NCBI GenBank assembly: GCA_963576725.1
Contig: OY755241.1
Coordinates: forward strand, 25,518,449-25,582,448
DNA from: Azorinus chamasolen
Taxonomy: Eukaryota; Mollusca; Bivalvia; Cardiida; Solecurtidae
Direction of reading: 5' to 3'
DNA length: 64,000 nucleotides
Shown piece by piece: positions 21,374 to 33,057 of this stretch; the stretch's first letter is position 1, and the number at the start of each line of letters is the position of its first letter. Made by a program: the position numbers and the translations under genes. The notes below the pieces were generated by a model. The model had not been told where the DNA came from and did no database searches. It worked only from the letters and a program-made list of their open reading frames with translations.

Positions 21374-21565
21374 CCTTTAGCCTGCTGAGCAACCTTTTTG
21401 GCGATTGTTTTCACCTACTAGATTCGAAATTCGAGCAATAATGAATATGTCTACCAAAATGCAATCAGGGTGTCAATCAGTTTGGATCCTGATGAAACGC
21501 CGAGCTCATCTGGATCCAAACTGTTTGCATAGGTATTCACTCATCCGCTCATAGCAGGCTAAAGG
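21374..21565. mobile_element. TTAA-flanked MITE (type F) with GTTTGGATCC hairpin
   Basis: TTAA 21370-21373 and 21566-21569. Ends are CCTTTAGCCTGCTGA and ATAGCAGGCTAAAGG, a clean 12-bp inverted terminus. The hairpin 21473-21528 is the BamHI-site kind. Confidence 0.8.
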
Positions 21566-21786
21566 TTAATAGATGTAGTGAATAGAGTACATGTAGATAT
21601 AAAAAAGTTTACCCACCGTTTAGCCCTCAGCAGTAGGATTACCAAACCAGCGATGTTATCATGTTAGTCGTTGGAATCGTTGTCAGAACTGCTGTCGCCC
21701 AGAAATAACAGCGCGTTTTCGCTTTGCCATTTTGCTCTTATCAAATTCACAAGCGGCCAGCGATAAGTAATGAAATGAAAAAAATC

Positions 21787-21898
21787 ATTCGACTGGGCAT
21801 CGAACTATACGTAATTATATGCCACTGCGCACGTGGGCGGAGCTAATATTTACTCAACAAAAACCCTCCAGTCGAATACGCCTAATACTAGCATTGCT
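21787..21898. repeat. TATTCGACTGG-family end, right
   Basis: ATTCGACTGGGCATCG ... TACTCAACAAAAACCC ... CAGTCGAATACGCCTA, the inverted counterpart of 16548-16625 with the same order of motifs. Confidence 0.55.
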
Positions 21899-22122
21899 CA
21901 CTGAAGAATAATCAAGTGATCAACGACAATCTATAGATTTTAGACAGTCAAATTCTTCAGTTGCTGAAGGCAGTCGCAGTTTACGTAAATATTATGTAAG
22001 TAAATGTATAATTATATATGTTTGATTCTTTTTGTATATTGGGGGTTAAATTTGGAATACAGAATAATCACTTTAACTCTCTGACTGCTTAATATTCATG
22101 TAAGAAGGAATGGCATTGTTAA

Positions 22123-22338
22123 ACCATTACCTCATAGGCTAGTGTTAGACCCAACCGCTTTGAATAACTCTACCGAAAAGGAGCATTTACTAGAGAAAAA
22201 GAGAATTTTAGAAGTGTGCATTTTAGAAAGCATTGTGATAAATAAAGCATTTCCTGTTATGGAGGAAATGCTCTACGGTATTTATCACAATGGTTTCCAA
22301 TAGTGACGTTTACAGTGGCGTCAGTATGAAAGAATGGG
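22123..22338. mobile_element. TTAA-flanked MITE (type C), reference copy
   Basis: TTAA 22119-22122 and 22339-22342. It begins ACCATTACCTCATAGGCTAG and ends GAAAGAATGGG. The inner inverted repeat is CATTGTGATAAATAAAGCATTT / AAATGCTC..TATTTATCACAATGG. It lacks the AGACCC hairpin. Confidence 0.8.
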
Positions 22339-22432
22339 TTAATCATTTAGCTGAATTCATATAATTTCGCATGGCCGCTGGAATGTTTTACAATGAAAAA
22401 AGGTGTATAATCATATATGTAATATCTCTTAA

Positions 22433-22646
22433 GCAAACAATGCAGACCCTGATCCGACGATTCCTACAGGAGCCATCTGATCTGGGTCGTCTCTGTCTAT
22501 CATGTAACCATATCTTTGTCAGTCTCCTATTGCTCTATATTTACCCATTCCCGCATGTAAACATGTTTTCACGCATTTGCAAACACAGCAGACCCTGATC
22601 AGACGGCTCCTATAGGAGCCGTTTGATCAGGGTCTGCTCTGTTTGC
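22433..22646. repeat. Two AGACCC hairpins in a row
   Basis: The first is 22433-22498 (right tip lost). The second is 22579-22646, near perfect around GGCTCCTATAGGAGCC and preceded by a type A left end (CCCATTCCCGCATGTAAACATG at about 22543). Confidence 0.65.
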
Positions 22647-22664
22647 TTGTGAATACTACGCTCC

Positions 22665-22712
22665 CTATCGACTGTGTAACAATGAGTGGTGCGCCTGCGA
22701 GAAGACATGTTA
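22665..22712 (+). repeat. Dispersed repeat, reverse copy at 40166-40216
   Basis: CCCTATCGACTGTGTAACAA ... GGTGCGCCTGCGAGAAGACATGT recurs inverted near 40190. There the sequence continues into ATCGGTTCGATACTGG, a B-box-like string, so this may be part of a SINE. Confidence 0.5.
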
Positions 22713-22714
22713 AG

Positions 22715-24340
22715 GTTTAGTAAAGAGAATGTTAAGGCGTCTGCCCAATGTGTTAAGGCGTCTGCCCATATTTTCAGCAGTGCGGGGCGAGCTGGAGCAA
22801 TAAAATTACATTATCAGGTAATCAGTAAGATTTGTTCCAAGTTTTAAATACATGTACGTGTTAGTCTTATTATTGGCATTAACATTTTGATTTATCTGTG
22901 GTGTTTTTCGTTTGATTTTCTTCTGATTTCATCGTTTTTATAGAGGATAATGTGAATCGTTAGGACTATTGCAAAATAAATGGTATAGTCTTTTGAATAT
23001 CAGTTTCAAACACCAATGTTACGTACATGTTTTAAGCATACTCCAAAACTAATAATAGACCAATTTCATAACACATTTTCTCTCTTTTGACTGATTATAA
23101 GGCAATCGGACGCATTTTTAATCAAAGCGCTGAAAGCGCTGAAGGCCTGGGGATCTTAAAGCTGACTAGTGTAGGTACAAAAGATAACATGATAGCAAAA
23201 TAAAGATTTGTATATTTATTTTGAATGGCATCATTTGAAGAAAGTAACAGTTAAATCGAAAGCTACAAAATAAAAAGAGGTCCAAGAGGGAGAGCTATAG
23301 CTTTTGGGGACAATTGAAGCCTAAAAAAAGAAGGATTCTGCACTGCAGTCTTGGACCTTTTTACTTGTATTTGTATAACGCATATCATGTACATAGGTAA
23401 AATTTGTGGAAAATGGTAAAAGAAAGTAAATGCATTCAAATGAAAGCAAGAGAATCAAGAAGGAAAGTAACAATTAGTGAATCTGCAAACTTCAGAAACA
23501 CATGTTCCTACATTTCTTTCTCAGATGTGTTGCTTTTATTGGAATAACATCCTGAAAGGCACATAATATTTACACTACAGAGCAACAGTTTCAATATCAA
23601 CATTAGGGAAGAATAAAAGAAATTGCATTTAATAGACAATACTGGCACAAAGCTGCATATTACAGGTCGGTCCATGTTTGTTCAGTAAAACCTTCCGACT
23701 ATAACATAATAAAGGCTAATTGATTGTAAGACAGGAGACAGCATATAACAATAGGAAAGCAAGACAGAAAGCTACTGAAGGGGCTATCTGTTTTTATCTC
23801 AATTTGATTTTATGCCACCTGCCTTGAACACGAAATGATTAATTATCAATGTAAGTTTGTGTTTGTGATAGAGACAGTAGAACAAACGGAAATTTGCCTA
23901 AACCAATGGATATGTCATCTTTTTTATCTCCTGTACTGAAGAGAAAAGTTCCATGACATACATAAATGAATAGGCACAATAAGAGATATTTACTATATTC
24001 TATAGCTGGTAGTTCATAAAGACTGAAGGGATGTCTTTCTCTTATATAAGAACATTAAATTTTCCTCCATAGTTCAATGATTCACAGTCATGATCATATA
24101 CCATAAGAAATATATTCTATATCCTAGCAGATGATAGTTTAAAGTATGCTGAAAATAAAGCAGAAAGCACCTTAAGGCGCATTCTACTGAACTTTCAATC
24201 TGCTGAAAGTGGAGACCTGTCTTCATAACTAGAAACAGGTTATTGGGTTAAGGATTTACTCATTTAGCAACATAGCCAGCCCGCTTAAGAAATGACCTTA
24301 CAAGGTAATGGTAAATTTTTGAAACAGTTATCAACTAGTG
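22715..24340. other. No recognised gene; one weak hairpin
   Basis: A+T-rich, without MITE ends or coding-like exons. A degenerate AATGCAGG-type hairpin may lie at 24120-24235. CAAAGCGCTGAAAGCGCTGAAG at about 23125 is a short local repeat. Confidence 0.4.
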
Positions 24341-24352
24341 ACAACTGTCATT

Positions 24353-24976
24353 TTATTACCAGTCAGAGTAAATCCTTGGAATTTGATTGGTCAGTTTGCC
24401 AAAAACTGCCGGGGTGTACAGAGCCGTATTCAGCGGCTTCCACGGAGAATACAGAATTATTCAAATTTGACGCGTGACGTCATTCGTTTTGTTTTTATTT
24501 TTAGCGTCGATTCGAAATTTCATATCGTCCTTACACCAATAATTCTGGCTGGATTACGACCAAATAATCGATAATAAACGTGAAAAACTGTACCTGATAC
24601 GTTCCTCAAATTAGCACTATCATGTTATCAGTACAACGTGTTACCGTTAATGTTTACAAGTGAAGTTTCAATTCCTCTTTCGAAATTTCTCTGAGACGAC
24701 GTCATATTTGCTCTGTGATGACATCATGTTTTCTTTGTCATGTCGTCATACAATTAGAGATATAATGTCAGCAAAATAAGAGTTGTTCGTTTCTTAATTA
24801 GGTAAATTGGATCTCTGACTGGTAATAAATTCGTTACACGGTAATTTGGCAGGGTGTACGGGCTGGTATGACCGGGTTAGACCACGTATTTCCTTCGGCT
24901 AACGCCTCAGGAAATACGGGATCTAACCCGGTCATACCAGCCCGTACACCCTGCCAAATAACCGTGTAACTAATAA
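24353..24976 (+). mobile_element. Two-part element, family I: TIR module plus 138-bp hairpin
   Basis: The first part is 24353-24828, bounded by perfect inverted ends TTATTACCAGTCAGAG / CTCTGACTGGTAATAA. After a 4-bp spacer the second part is a 138-bp hairpin (24833-24970) from GTTACACGGTAATTTGGC to its complement, with apex CGGCTAACGCC. It then ends TAATAA. Near the left TIR is GATTGGTCAGTTTGCC. No protein is encoded. Two other copies occur in reverse orientation (57416-60245 and 60392-61017). Confidence 0.85.
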
Positions 24977-25469
24977 TATCCGGTGAAAGAAAGGCACAAT
25001 ATAAATATTATCACAGCATCAAAAAGCATACATTTTTAACATGAAAAGCATAATAAATGATATTGTGTTTGTAAGGCACTTTCATTAGTATGATCGAGCA
25101 AGACGAATACACAAAAAAAGAAAATGTATGTAATTGAGCTACTCAATTAAATACTCTTTATTTGTCATTCAAGCTATAGACATGTCTTACCAAAATCTAA
25201 ATCATGTTGAGTAAAGAAATACCTAGCAGTTAAATCAACTTTAGATTTGTCACTATATAATATTGATAGTAACAGTATGTAGATGATTTTTGACATCAAG
25301 CAAATTACAAGTACAAGACAAAAGGTGCACTTAGATACTGTGCGATTTAGCAATTTGGTAGAACCATGGACTTTCCTTAAATCAACAGATTGACATATTT
25401 TATTGAATGAGTAAAAGGTAAAATGTGACTGTGGGTAACAAAGGTGAAGTTGTACACAGAAGACACGTT

Positions 25470-26115
25470 CATAAGATGAGGTGTAATTTGGATTTTATAC
25501 AAAAACAGAAAACAATACTGAGAAAGACTGAGCATGAGCAACAAGGGTCAAACTGTACAAACAAGAGTAAACATGTTATAAAAGTGACAAAACTAAAACT
25601 GAGAAAGGCAATAGACATATATCAAATGTGTAATTGATTTCGCAATGGTTTAAATCAAGAATGACATATTCAAAACCTACCACTTTCAGACAGAGGCATG
25701 AAATATTCAGTGCAACAAGGTTGAAAATGAAGAAATTCGGATTTGAATATTGCCATCATTGCATACCACCTCTTTGAATCTAACAAAGATGAGGAGGAAC
25801 TTGGATTTCACACACAAAGAAAAAACAAAACTGAGAAAGACTGAGCATGAGCAACAAGGGTGAAACTGTACAAACAAGAGAAAACATGTTAGAAAATTCA
25901 CAAAAATAAACTGAGAAAGGCAATACATGTAGACATATTTCAAATGTGTTATTGACTTCTCAATGGTTTTTATCAAGAATGAAATATTCAAAACCTACCA
26001 CTTTCACTTTTTTCAGACTAAGGCATAAAATATCCGATGCAACAAGGTTGAAGAAAGTGAAATTCGGTTTTAGAATCTTGCCATCTTTGCATACCACCCT
26101 TTTAAATCTAACAAA
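25470..26115 (+). repeat. Tandem duplication, unit about 315 bp
   Basis: ACTGAGAAAGACTGAGCATG occurs at 25517 and 25829, and CAAAACCTACCACTTTCA at 25670 and 25989. Roughly two diverged copies. The small reading frames in both orientations are by-products. Confidence 0.7.
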
Positions 26116-26689
26116 CTACACAAGCACTTCTTATAGAAATATATAATGATAAGGGTATATATTATATGCCTTTATGTGATATCAAGCTTTCCGAGTCTCA
26201 TCTGATCAGCCAAATACTAGACCTCGTTTTCATTAAGAGTGATGTTATGTATAAGCACAGCGTTATATCTGAGGGCATGAAAGAGTTCTTGTTCTGCCTC
26301 AAATATTTCTGGATAGGAAATAATTTAAAACAACTATTTATTTGTTACTGTGGTATATAAAGGCATATAATAAATAGATGACCAGTTGGCAGGCTTTATA
26401 CTGTTTGCATAGGACAGGTGTACTTATCACAGGTACACTATTAGTTAATGCCAAGTAAAGCTAGTTACTATGGTAGAATGTGTTAACAATGAATGAAATC
26501 CTAACATAACATATGAAGACTATTTAAGTTGTTGTCAACAATCCATGCAAAGGTTATAAACAAGGAAATAAAAAGTGAATGACAAAAATTCATGAATACT
26601 ATCTTTTTTAAATATAAACTTTAACTACATGTTGTTTTTTTTCAGTGAATAGTTGACAACAGCTAAAATAGTCTTCGTAATATTATGTT

Positions 26690-27190
26690 AGTGATTGCTA
26701 TTTTCCAACTTCATACACCCCATCCCTGCACTTATTCTGAAGACTATTAGTGGAGTATTTTTACCTGTCGATTACACTCATTCACTATGCTAACAGTGTA
26801 GACCCAGATCATAGGGCTCCTACTCCTCCAGGAGCCCTCTAGCTGGTCTGGGTCTGCACGGTTTTGCAACTCCATACCCAATCCCAGCACTTGTAAGTAA
26901 TTCTGAAGACTATCAGTGGAGTATTTTTACCTGTCATTTACACTCATTCAATAAACAGTGCAGACCCAGATCAGAGGGCTCCTACTCCTCCAGGATCCCT
27001 CTGGTCTGGGTATGCACGGTTTTGCAACTCCATACACCCCATCCCAGCACTTATAACGTATTCTGAAGACTATCAGTGGAGTATTTTTACCTGTCGTGTA
27101 CTCTCATTTAATATACAAACAGTGCAAACCCAGTTCAGAGGGCTCCTGTTCCTCTAGGAGCTCTCTGGTCTGGGTCTTCACGGTTTGTCA
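26690..27190 (+). repeat. Three tandem units of about 165 bp, each with a variant hairpin
   Basis: TTCTGAAGACTAT(C/T)AGTGGAG recurs at about 26738, 26903 and 27062. Each is followed by a hairpin of the form AACAGTG(T/C)AGACCCAGATCA...CTGGTCTGGGT...CACGGTTTTG, a relative of the AGACCC core. Confidence 0.75.
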
Positions 27191-27387
27191 TTTTGTTAAC
27201 TTATTGCTGAAATCATCACTTATAAGAAGAAACTGACTAGACTTGATTCTAAACTGAGACTTTCTATAAGAAGTATCAGAGTTAAATGAGTTCTTTTAAC
27301 TTGAGAATAACATAACACATTGGCTCCACCTTGTGGCAGCACATAAGCATATCTGTGTAAAGTGGAGAAAATGTTATTCTGTCCAAC

Positions 27388-27459
27388 CAAACTCCTCACA
27401 GTGATCTCCCTTATCACTTCGTGCGAAGCGATTAGGGGAGATAACTGCGTTGGAGGTTG
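27388..27459. mobile_element. 72-bp miniature of the same 9-bp-duplication MITE family
   Basis: Has the same termini (CAAACTCCTCACAGTGATCT... and ...GGAGATAACTGCGTTGGAGGTTG). It is flanked by an exact 9-bp duplication CTGTCCAAC (27379-27387, 27460-27468). Between the ends there is only a short stem around CACTTCGTGCGAAGCG. The different duplication sequence proves an independent insertion. Confidence 0.88.
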
Positions 27460-27600
27460 CTGTCCAACTAGTACTAACTGCAGAAGGACGACCTAAATAT
27501 GTGCCTAGTATTCTTACATGCAACAGAGCAGTGTACACAAATTTCAATAGCAAACAAGTATAACAATAAAGTAAAAATACCTTTTATATTAACATTTAAA

Positions 27601-27775
27601 CAAGAGGGCCAGAATGACCCTGACATCGCTCACCAGACAATCAGAGGAGAAGATTTTCAAAGTTTTCACTATATGTTTCTTTTGAAAACTTAACACCCTA
27701 GGGGCGGTGCCAATTTTGACCCCAGGGACACAATTTATGTAACTTTTGTAGAGGACCTGAACATGATGCTAAAAG
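27601..27775 (-). repeat. 'TTAGCTCACC' repeat, reverse-oriented end fragment
   Basis: ACAAGAGGGCCAGAATGACCCTG, CGCTCACCAGACAATCAGAG, then ATTTTGACCCCAGGGACAC and CTTTTGTAGAGGACCTGAAC, the reverse complement of the 3' end seen at 13050-13357. Confidence 0.7.
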
Positions 27776-27840
27776 AATGAAGTGAAAGAATGGATAGAGC
27801 ATTAGACCACTGGAACTTGTATTCTATGGATGCTAGAAGC

Positions 27841-28188
27841 GGATTCTCCCACCACTAATGACCTATGCAAACAGTTTGGATCCAGATCAGGCCCCACATA
27901 ATGTGGGGCCTGATCTGATATCCAAATTGTTTGTAAATGAGACTGAACTTCTGAAAAACTTAGAAAGAAAGTGTGTAGTGGGATTCTCCCAACACTAATG
28001 ACCTATGCAAACAGTTTGGATCCAGATCAGGGCCAACATAATGTGGTGCCTGATCTGATATCCAAATTGTTTGTAAATGAGACTGAACTTCTGAAAAACT
28101 CAGAAAGAAAGTGTGTAGTTAGGATAACTTGTGAATATGCTGCAGACAACAATTTAGCAGATCACAAAATTACCCAGCATGCAAAGAG
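27841..28188. mobile_element. TTAA-type MITE (type E) with a 140-bp internal duplication
   Basis: Units 27841-27980 and 27981-28120 are near identical. Each has a GTTTGGATCC palindrome (27867-27934, 28007-28074). The right end CCCAGCATGCAAAGAG abuts TTAA 28189-28192. The second palindrome has one altered arm (GGGCCAAC). Confidence 0.65.
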
Positions 28189-28511
28189 TTAAGCTGAAAT
28201 TCACAACAGATATGTTCTATATTGATAGCTGGTAGCTTAATGCAGGGCATAGGTATGAAAAAAGCTTTAAGAGCATTCTGCATTTTGAGAATTATCCACA
28301 GTTTTCTCAATCTTAAATGAGTGTGTGTTATTTGTCTAAACACAATTTCTACTCTACTGATCAGGCTAAGGGTGATTATATAAGACCTCACAGTGATTGG
28401 TCTCAGCTAAGAGTGATATTCAGGAGAAACCTTTAGCATGTGGTTTCTGAAGTAAAGAAGAATATACACACAGGGCAGGGCCAATTTTAACCCCAGAACT
28501 ATGATACTTAT

Positions 28512-31372
28512 GGCCAGGTGCACAGTAAATGTGCCAATTAAGTTAGCATCTGGGTCAAAAAATAAAGTTTCTTGTATTTGATCATTATATCAATTTTTAT
28601 ATGACTTAATGTATATAAAGCGATGTCCAGTTGTTAAAAAGATAACTTTTTGCCCATAGTTTTATATTTTCACATGTGTTTGTCACTAGGTATACTAGGG
28701 GACGGACATTACAACTTAATGCATTACAGGGTTATATCTTAAATTCACTGACCAACTGGTGTGTTTAACAGCTTTTATTTTTCACTGACATACATACACA
28801 TCTATCTACTTTCGAACAAAAATAACTTCATGTGAAATAGTAGTGAAAAATATGTCTTTGTGAAGGATCTAATTAACACTCAAAGTGCAAACTGAATTAA
28901 ATTATTTTCATTGTGTGTATTTATAATATGTTTCCTAAAATTAAGTTGTCAGGGACCTTAAAACAGGTTTGATAACATGGAACTCATGAAGATGAAATGA
29001 AAATATCTTAAATTTTAAACATAAATACAGATTAATGTATTCTATCAACCTTTTTGCATGGGGGGACGGACATTACACTTTTCAGGACCGGACATTATAA
29101 TTCTCCTGGCATCATGTAAAAAATGATTTTGAAGGTACATAAGTATTGTGTATGCCCATTATTGCTTAGATGTACGTTGATATATGATTTGATTTTAATT
29201 TTTATTCAATTTATTCATTTGAGAGTCAATAATTACATTAATTATTATAGGTAAAAGGTTGATCAATTTGTTCGGAATAGCCAAGTGGTACATGCAATAA
29301 TTAAAAATTAACAAAGATAGGATGAATAAACTTGAATGAAGACAATTTGAAACTCTTAAAATAATGGTTGTAACATTTTTTTTTCATTTCAAACAGTTTG
29401 GATCCAGATCAGATTTTAAAAAAATTATGGTTGATTGAAATCCATGCTGTTTGTCCATACTTTGTGATTTGTTGTACAATAAAATTATACTTTCCAATTT
29501 ATATCAATTTCAACTTACTTCAGATATCAAATCTGAAAAGTTAAAATTAAATTATTTAACCCTTATAATGTAGGAAGCCAGTTTATGAGACATTGTGTAG
29601 ACCCTGATCAGTGGGCTCTTAGAGGGGCCCCTCACCAGGGTCTGCACTGTTTTATTTTGCAGACATAATTTTGGTGCAATCACCTATCTAGACTAAAATG
29701 CAGATCGTTCAGTCAGACAATAGACATTGAACTTTACAATTTCAGTGACTTTATTAAGGTAAGGACCTAGATCAGGCATTTAATATTAATAATGGAACAG
29801 ATGGTTAAAATACAATCTTTCTTACTGGTGCCAATATTTATGATCAGTTTCTGATCACTATCCGAGCTGTATCAAATTTATATTTAAATTATCTTTGTGG
29901 ATATTGAAAGTCTAAATCTAATTGCAGAGGAAAGAAATTAGATTAAAGCTGAAGCTTTTTTCTTGAACTTGTCACTAATGTGATATATCTGATGTCGGTA
30001 CCCCTATTTCCTCCCCGGTTGAGCGCATTTCCTGCCTGCCTTAGGCCCCTTACCCCTCTTTGATATGCAGTAGGTGTTGAATAAACAAGTCCTTACTAAT
30101 TAAATTTGGAGGTCATGACACAAAAACAAAACAGCAGGGTGTCAAGTTCTCAACTACTTTGAGATTAATGGTAACTTATCTATGATAGTGCTGGACTGTT
30201 ATACAGACACTACTGTAATGGGCCCACTGTAATGTCCGTCCCCCGACTTGTAATGTCCGTCCCCCAATATAAAATATTGTGTAATTTTTTTATTTGATGA
30301 TTTGTTTTTTAAATAAAGACTTTTTAACATTAAAGTAGTAGTCTGAATGTGGTTATTGTACACAGCCATGTATTTATTTTAGGTTTAGAGTTGAAAATGA
30401 AAATTTATTAGTATTTCACATGGCAATATCTTTAAAAGCATGTAATTTGGGGAAAAAAACACTTTCTCTATGTGTATAATATATTTTTACAAACAGTAGA
30501 CTTATTTATACTAAAATAGTTTTCAAATTTAGCTATATTATGTAATTAATATGGTTAATAAGTCTTCTAATGAAACATATTGGAGAGGGGACGGACATTA
30601 CAGGGGACGGACATTACAGATAACTTTTATACTTTGCTGGAAAAACATCATTTAATATGCAGTCATAAGGAAAATTGATGGTGAATTGATGAAAGGCATC
30701 TACTAGGCTTATGTTAAAATGGTTGACACTACATAGATATGGTTTTCTGAAAAAGTAAGAGGGGGGGACGGACATTACATGATTTTTGACACAAACCTAA
30801 ATGAGATACTAAAACTGACAAAAAATCAAAAACGTACACTTTATGGGAAAACAATTGGTATACTTGGATGATGTTATCAGTTTTATGATCAGTAATACAT
30901 TAATTTCTTTAATTATACTATTTTTGTTGAAATTATGTCAATAATAGGATAATAGGGTTTGTACGATTTAGCAACCATTACATCGACACGCTTTTTGCTA
31001 TTTTGCATGTAACTTCATATTCATGAAAGCAAGATACTTACATTATATATCAAATTAAACAGAAACAAATTCTTCTGTTGATAACATTGTACTTCATAAC
31101 CTGTTACTATTCAGATTCTAATAAAAATGACTTGAAAATAGGCAAAAAAAGTGATGCTAATTCATTACAGCCAAATTAGGCACTTTTTTGCGTTTAAAAG
31201 TTGCTTAACTTCATAATGGATAAAGATATGTGCTTGAAATTTTCAGCACACCTGCAGAATTGCTTATAGATAGAAATAGTAAACTTGCTTTTCTCTTGTA
31301 AATTGAATCTTTGGAGAAAAGAACATGTACACTGTTTTTTAAAGAATTGGCACATTTACTGTGCACCTGGCC
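28512..31372. mobile_element. 2.86-kb element with 28-bp TIRs and seven copies of GGGGACGGACATTACA
   Basis: Perfect 28-bp inverted ends begin GGCCAGGTGCACAGTAAATG (28512-28539 and 31345-31372). Flanks share TTAT (28508-28511, 31373-31376), a probable 4-bp target duplication; a 3-bp TTA reading would suit PIF/Harbinger-type insertion. The interior is A+T-rich with no usable reading frame. The exact 16-mer GGGGACGGACATTACA occurs forward at 28698, 29062, 30587, 30603 and 30764, and reversed at 30229 and 30249, with weaker versions at 29084 and 30213. The flanks read through into a known-looking dispersed repeat (CCAATTTTAACCCCAG... / ...AAACTCAAAAAGTTATG), supporting the boundaries. Confidence 0.85.
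29390..29454. repeat. Degenerate GTTTGGATCC palindrome inside the 2.86-kb element
   Basis: CAAACAGTTTGGATCCAGATCAG...TTGAAATCCATGCTGTTTGT. A second hairpin (AGACCCTGATCAGTGGGCTC...) lies at 29597-29653. Confidence 0.5.
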
Positions 31373-31439
31373 TTATAAAACTCAAAAAGTTATGCTAAGT
31401 AAATCTGTACACCAAATATCTAAGCTCTGGGACTTGTAG

Positions 31440-32150
31440 TTTCTGACAAGAGCGCTAACACACTCGTGAACTTCCGCCTATAACTGTGTTTCAGCGAACC
31501 GTTCGGTCGTTTAGTAAGAAATCACTACGCCGTTTCCCAAGCGTTCATTAATTTCGGACAATATTTAACCCCAATTTAACTTGCACGTACTTTTAAGAGA
31601 ATCTGAATAAACTCATCTGTTCATTTGCACAACACTATTTCCGAGATCTAACTTGAAAACTAGCTGTTTTTCTGCGTATACAAGGGATTACTTGTTGAGT
31701 TAACCGGAAGAAGAAGAAGACTGTGTTGTTCGGGCTTTTTTCACGAGACGATTCGTGTATGTGGACGCCTTAGTCTGCTTGATTTTGCTTGATAAATCCT
31801 TACCGAAAAGCCAAATTCTTAAAACAATAATCCAATTCCACTGCATATTCAGCGTTTGAATGAATGTTGTAAAAAACTACCACTGATTTGGATCGGAAAG
31901 AACAGTATAAACAGAATTGTTGCGGCATTGCTGTGTGCATTGTAAGGGTGGGCAGTCGTATTACAAACTCAATGGCCTTGGGGTCTTTCGACCCCAGGCC
32001 AAAAACCGCATTGTTAAGGTGTGTGCCAGAGGGTGTTATGGTTCATGATCTACATCCAAACTTAAAGTTACGGTTCCTAATCGAAAACAATAAGTGTTTT
32101 AGAGAGCATGGAATCGATATTGAGTGAGGTAACAAAATTAACTGAAAGTT
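31440..32150. other. No supported gene
   Basis: A 79-codon frame at 31888-32127 (starting MDRKEQYKQNCCGIAV) has no domain or splice support. CCTTGGGGTCTTTCGACCCCAGG at 31976-31998 is a small perfect stem. Confidence 0.35.
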
Positions 32151-32157
32151 GTACTAA

Positions 32158-32399
32158 CCCTTCGCTTGCTGAATTTTAAAATACATTTCTCCTTCTTTAC
32201 CCATGCTCTGTTGTATATTTACATATATCTTCACTGTGTACAAGTATTTCCCTGTGCAATCACTGCTGTGGAGTGCACTGGCTGCACAATCAACTTGTAA
32301 ATAGTGCAGACCCTGATGAGAAAGCTCCTGCAGGAGCTGTCTCATCTGGGTCTTCACTATTTACAGGTAGGTATATTGACGTGAATAGCAAGCGAAGGG
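32158..32399. mobile_element. TTAA-type MITE with CGCTTGCT ends
   Basis: Flanks CTAA 32154-32157 and TTAA 32400-32403. Ends are CCCTTCGCTTGCT and AGCAAGCGAAGGG. The hairpin is 32299-32365, built on GTAAATAGTGCAGACCC. Confidence 0.75.
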
Positions 32400-32605
32400 T
32401 TAAACGTAAATTTTATGGAACACGTATCCCAATCTTAATACCAGCACTTGAGTGACCCGTAATGATATGCCAGCTTTTAACAGCTATTGTAGAAATTAAA
32501 TCTGACAAAACTTTCGATGAACTCAGTTTATAGACAAATCAGATGTGTCCTAGAGGCACCCTCTGATCAGGGTATGCAATATTTGTCTTTCAAAATCCCC
32601 TACCT

Positions 32606-32822
32606 GTGCAGACCTAGATGAGAAGGTTCCTCTAGGAACTCTCTGACCATGATCTGGGTCTACTCTGTTTGCGATGCAATGTTGTTAATAACCTTTTACC
32701 AGTAAAGTGGACCACACTAACGGATGCAGATGACGATATGTTCAGTGAATGTGCAGTTGGCAAATGTTCAGTGGAGCAGGACTGTAGAAATGCGTGAAAA
32801 GATGTTTATATGAAGGAAAGGG
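32606..32822. mobile_element. TTAA-type MITE fragment
   Basis: Hairpin 32606-32673 (TGCAGACCTAGATGAGAAGG...), then after unrelated sequence a type A tail GAAATGCGTGAAAAG...GGAAAGG before TTAA 32823-32826. Confidence 0.45.
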
Positions 32823-32874
32823 TTAAACAATGATGGGCTATTCCACTCCAAAGCATCAGCGTTAACCATGTTAA

Positions 32875-33057
32875 CCCTTTTCCTGATAGTGATCCATTAG
32901 GTACCTCTGTATACATAGTGGATCCAGATCAGAGGATCATCGTGGATGTATCAGGGTATGTTCTGTTTGCTGAAATGTTACATGCAATAAGCAAATATGA
33001 GTACTTTTAATACAATAACTAAAATAAGTCATACATGAATATTCATCTGGTAAAAGG
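32875..33057. mobile_element. TTAA-type MITE, degenerate
   Basis: TTAA 32871-32874 then CCCTTTTCCTGATAG. The right end CTGGTAAAAGG is followed by TTAT. It contains a poorly paired GGATCCAGATCAGAGG hairpin. Confidence 0.5.

Noticed and set aside
31888..32127. A 79-codon frame starting MDRKEQYKQNCCGIAV
   Set aside because: No domain, no splice-site support and repeat-like surroundings; not enough to call a gene.
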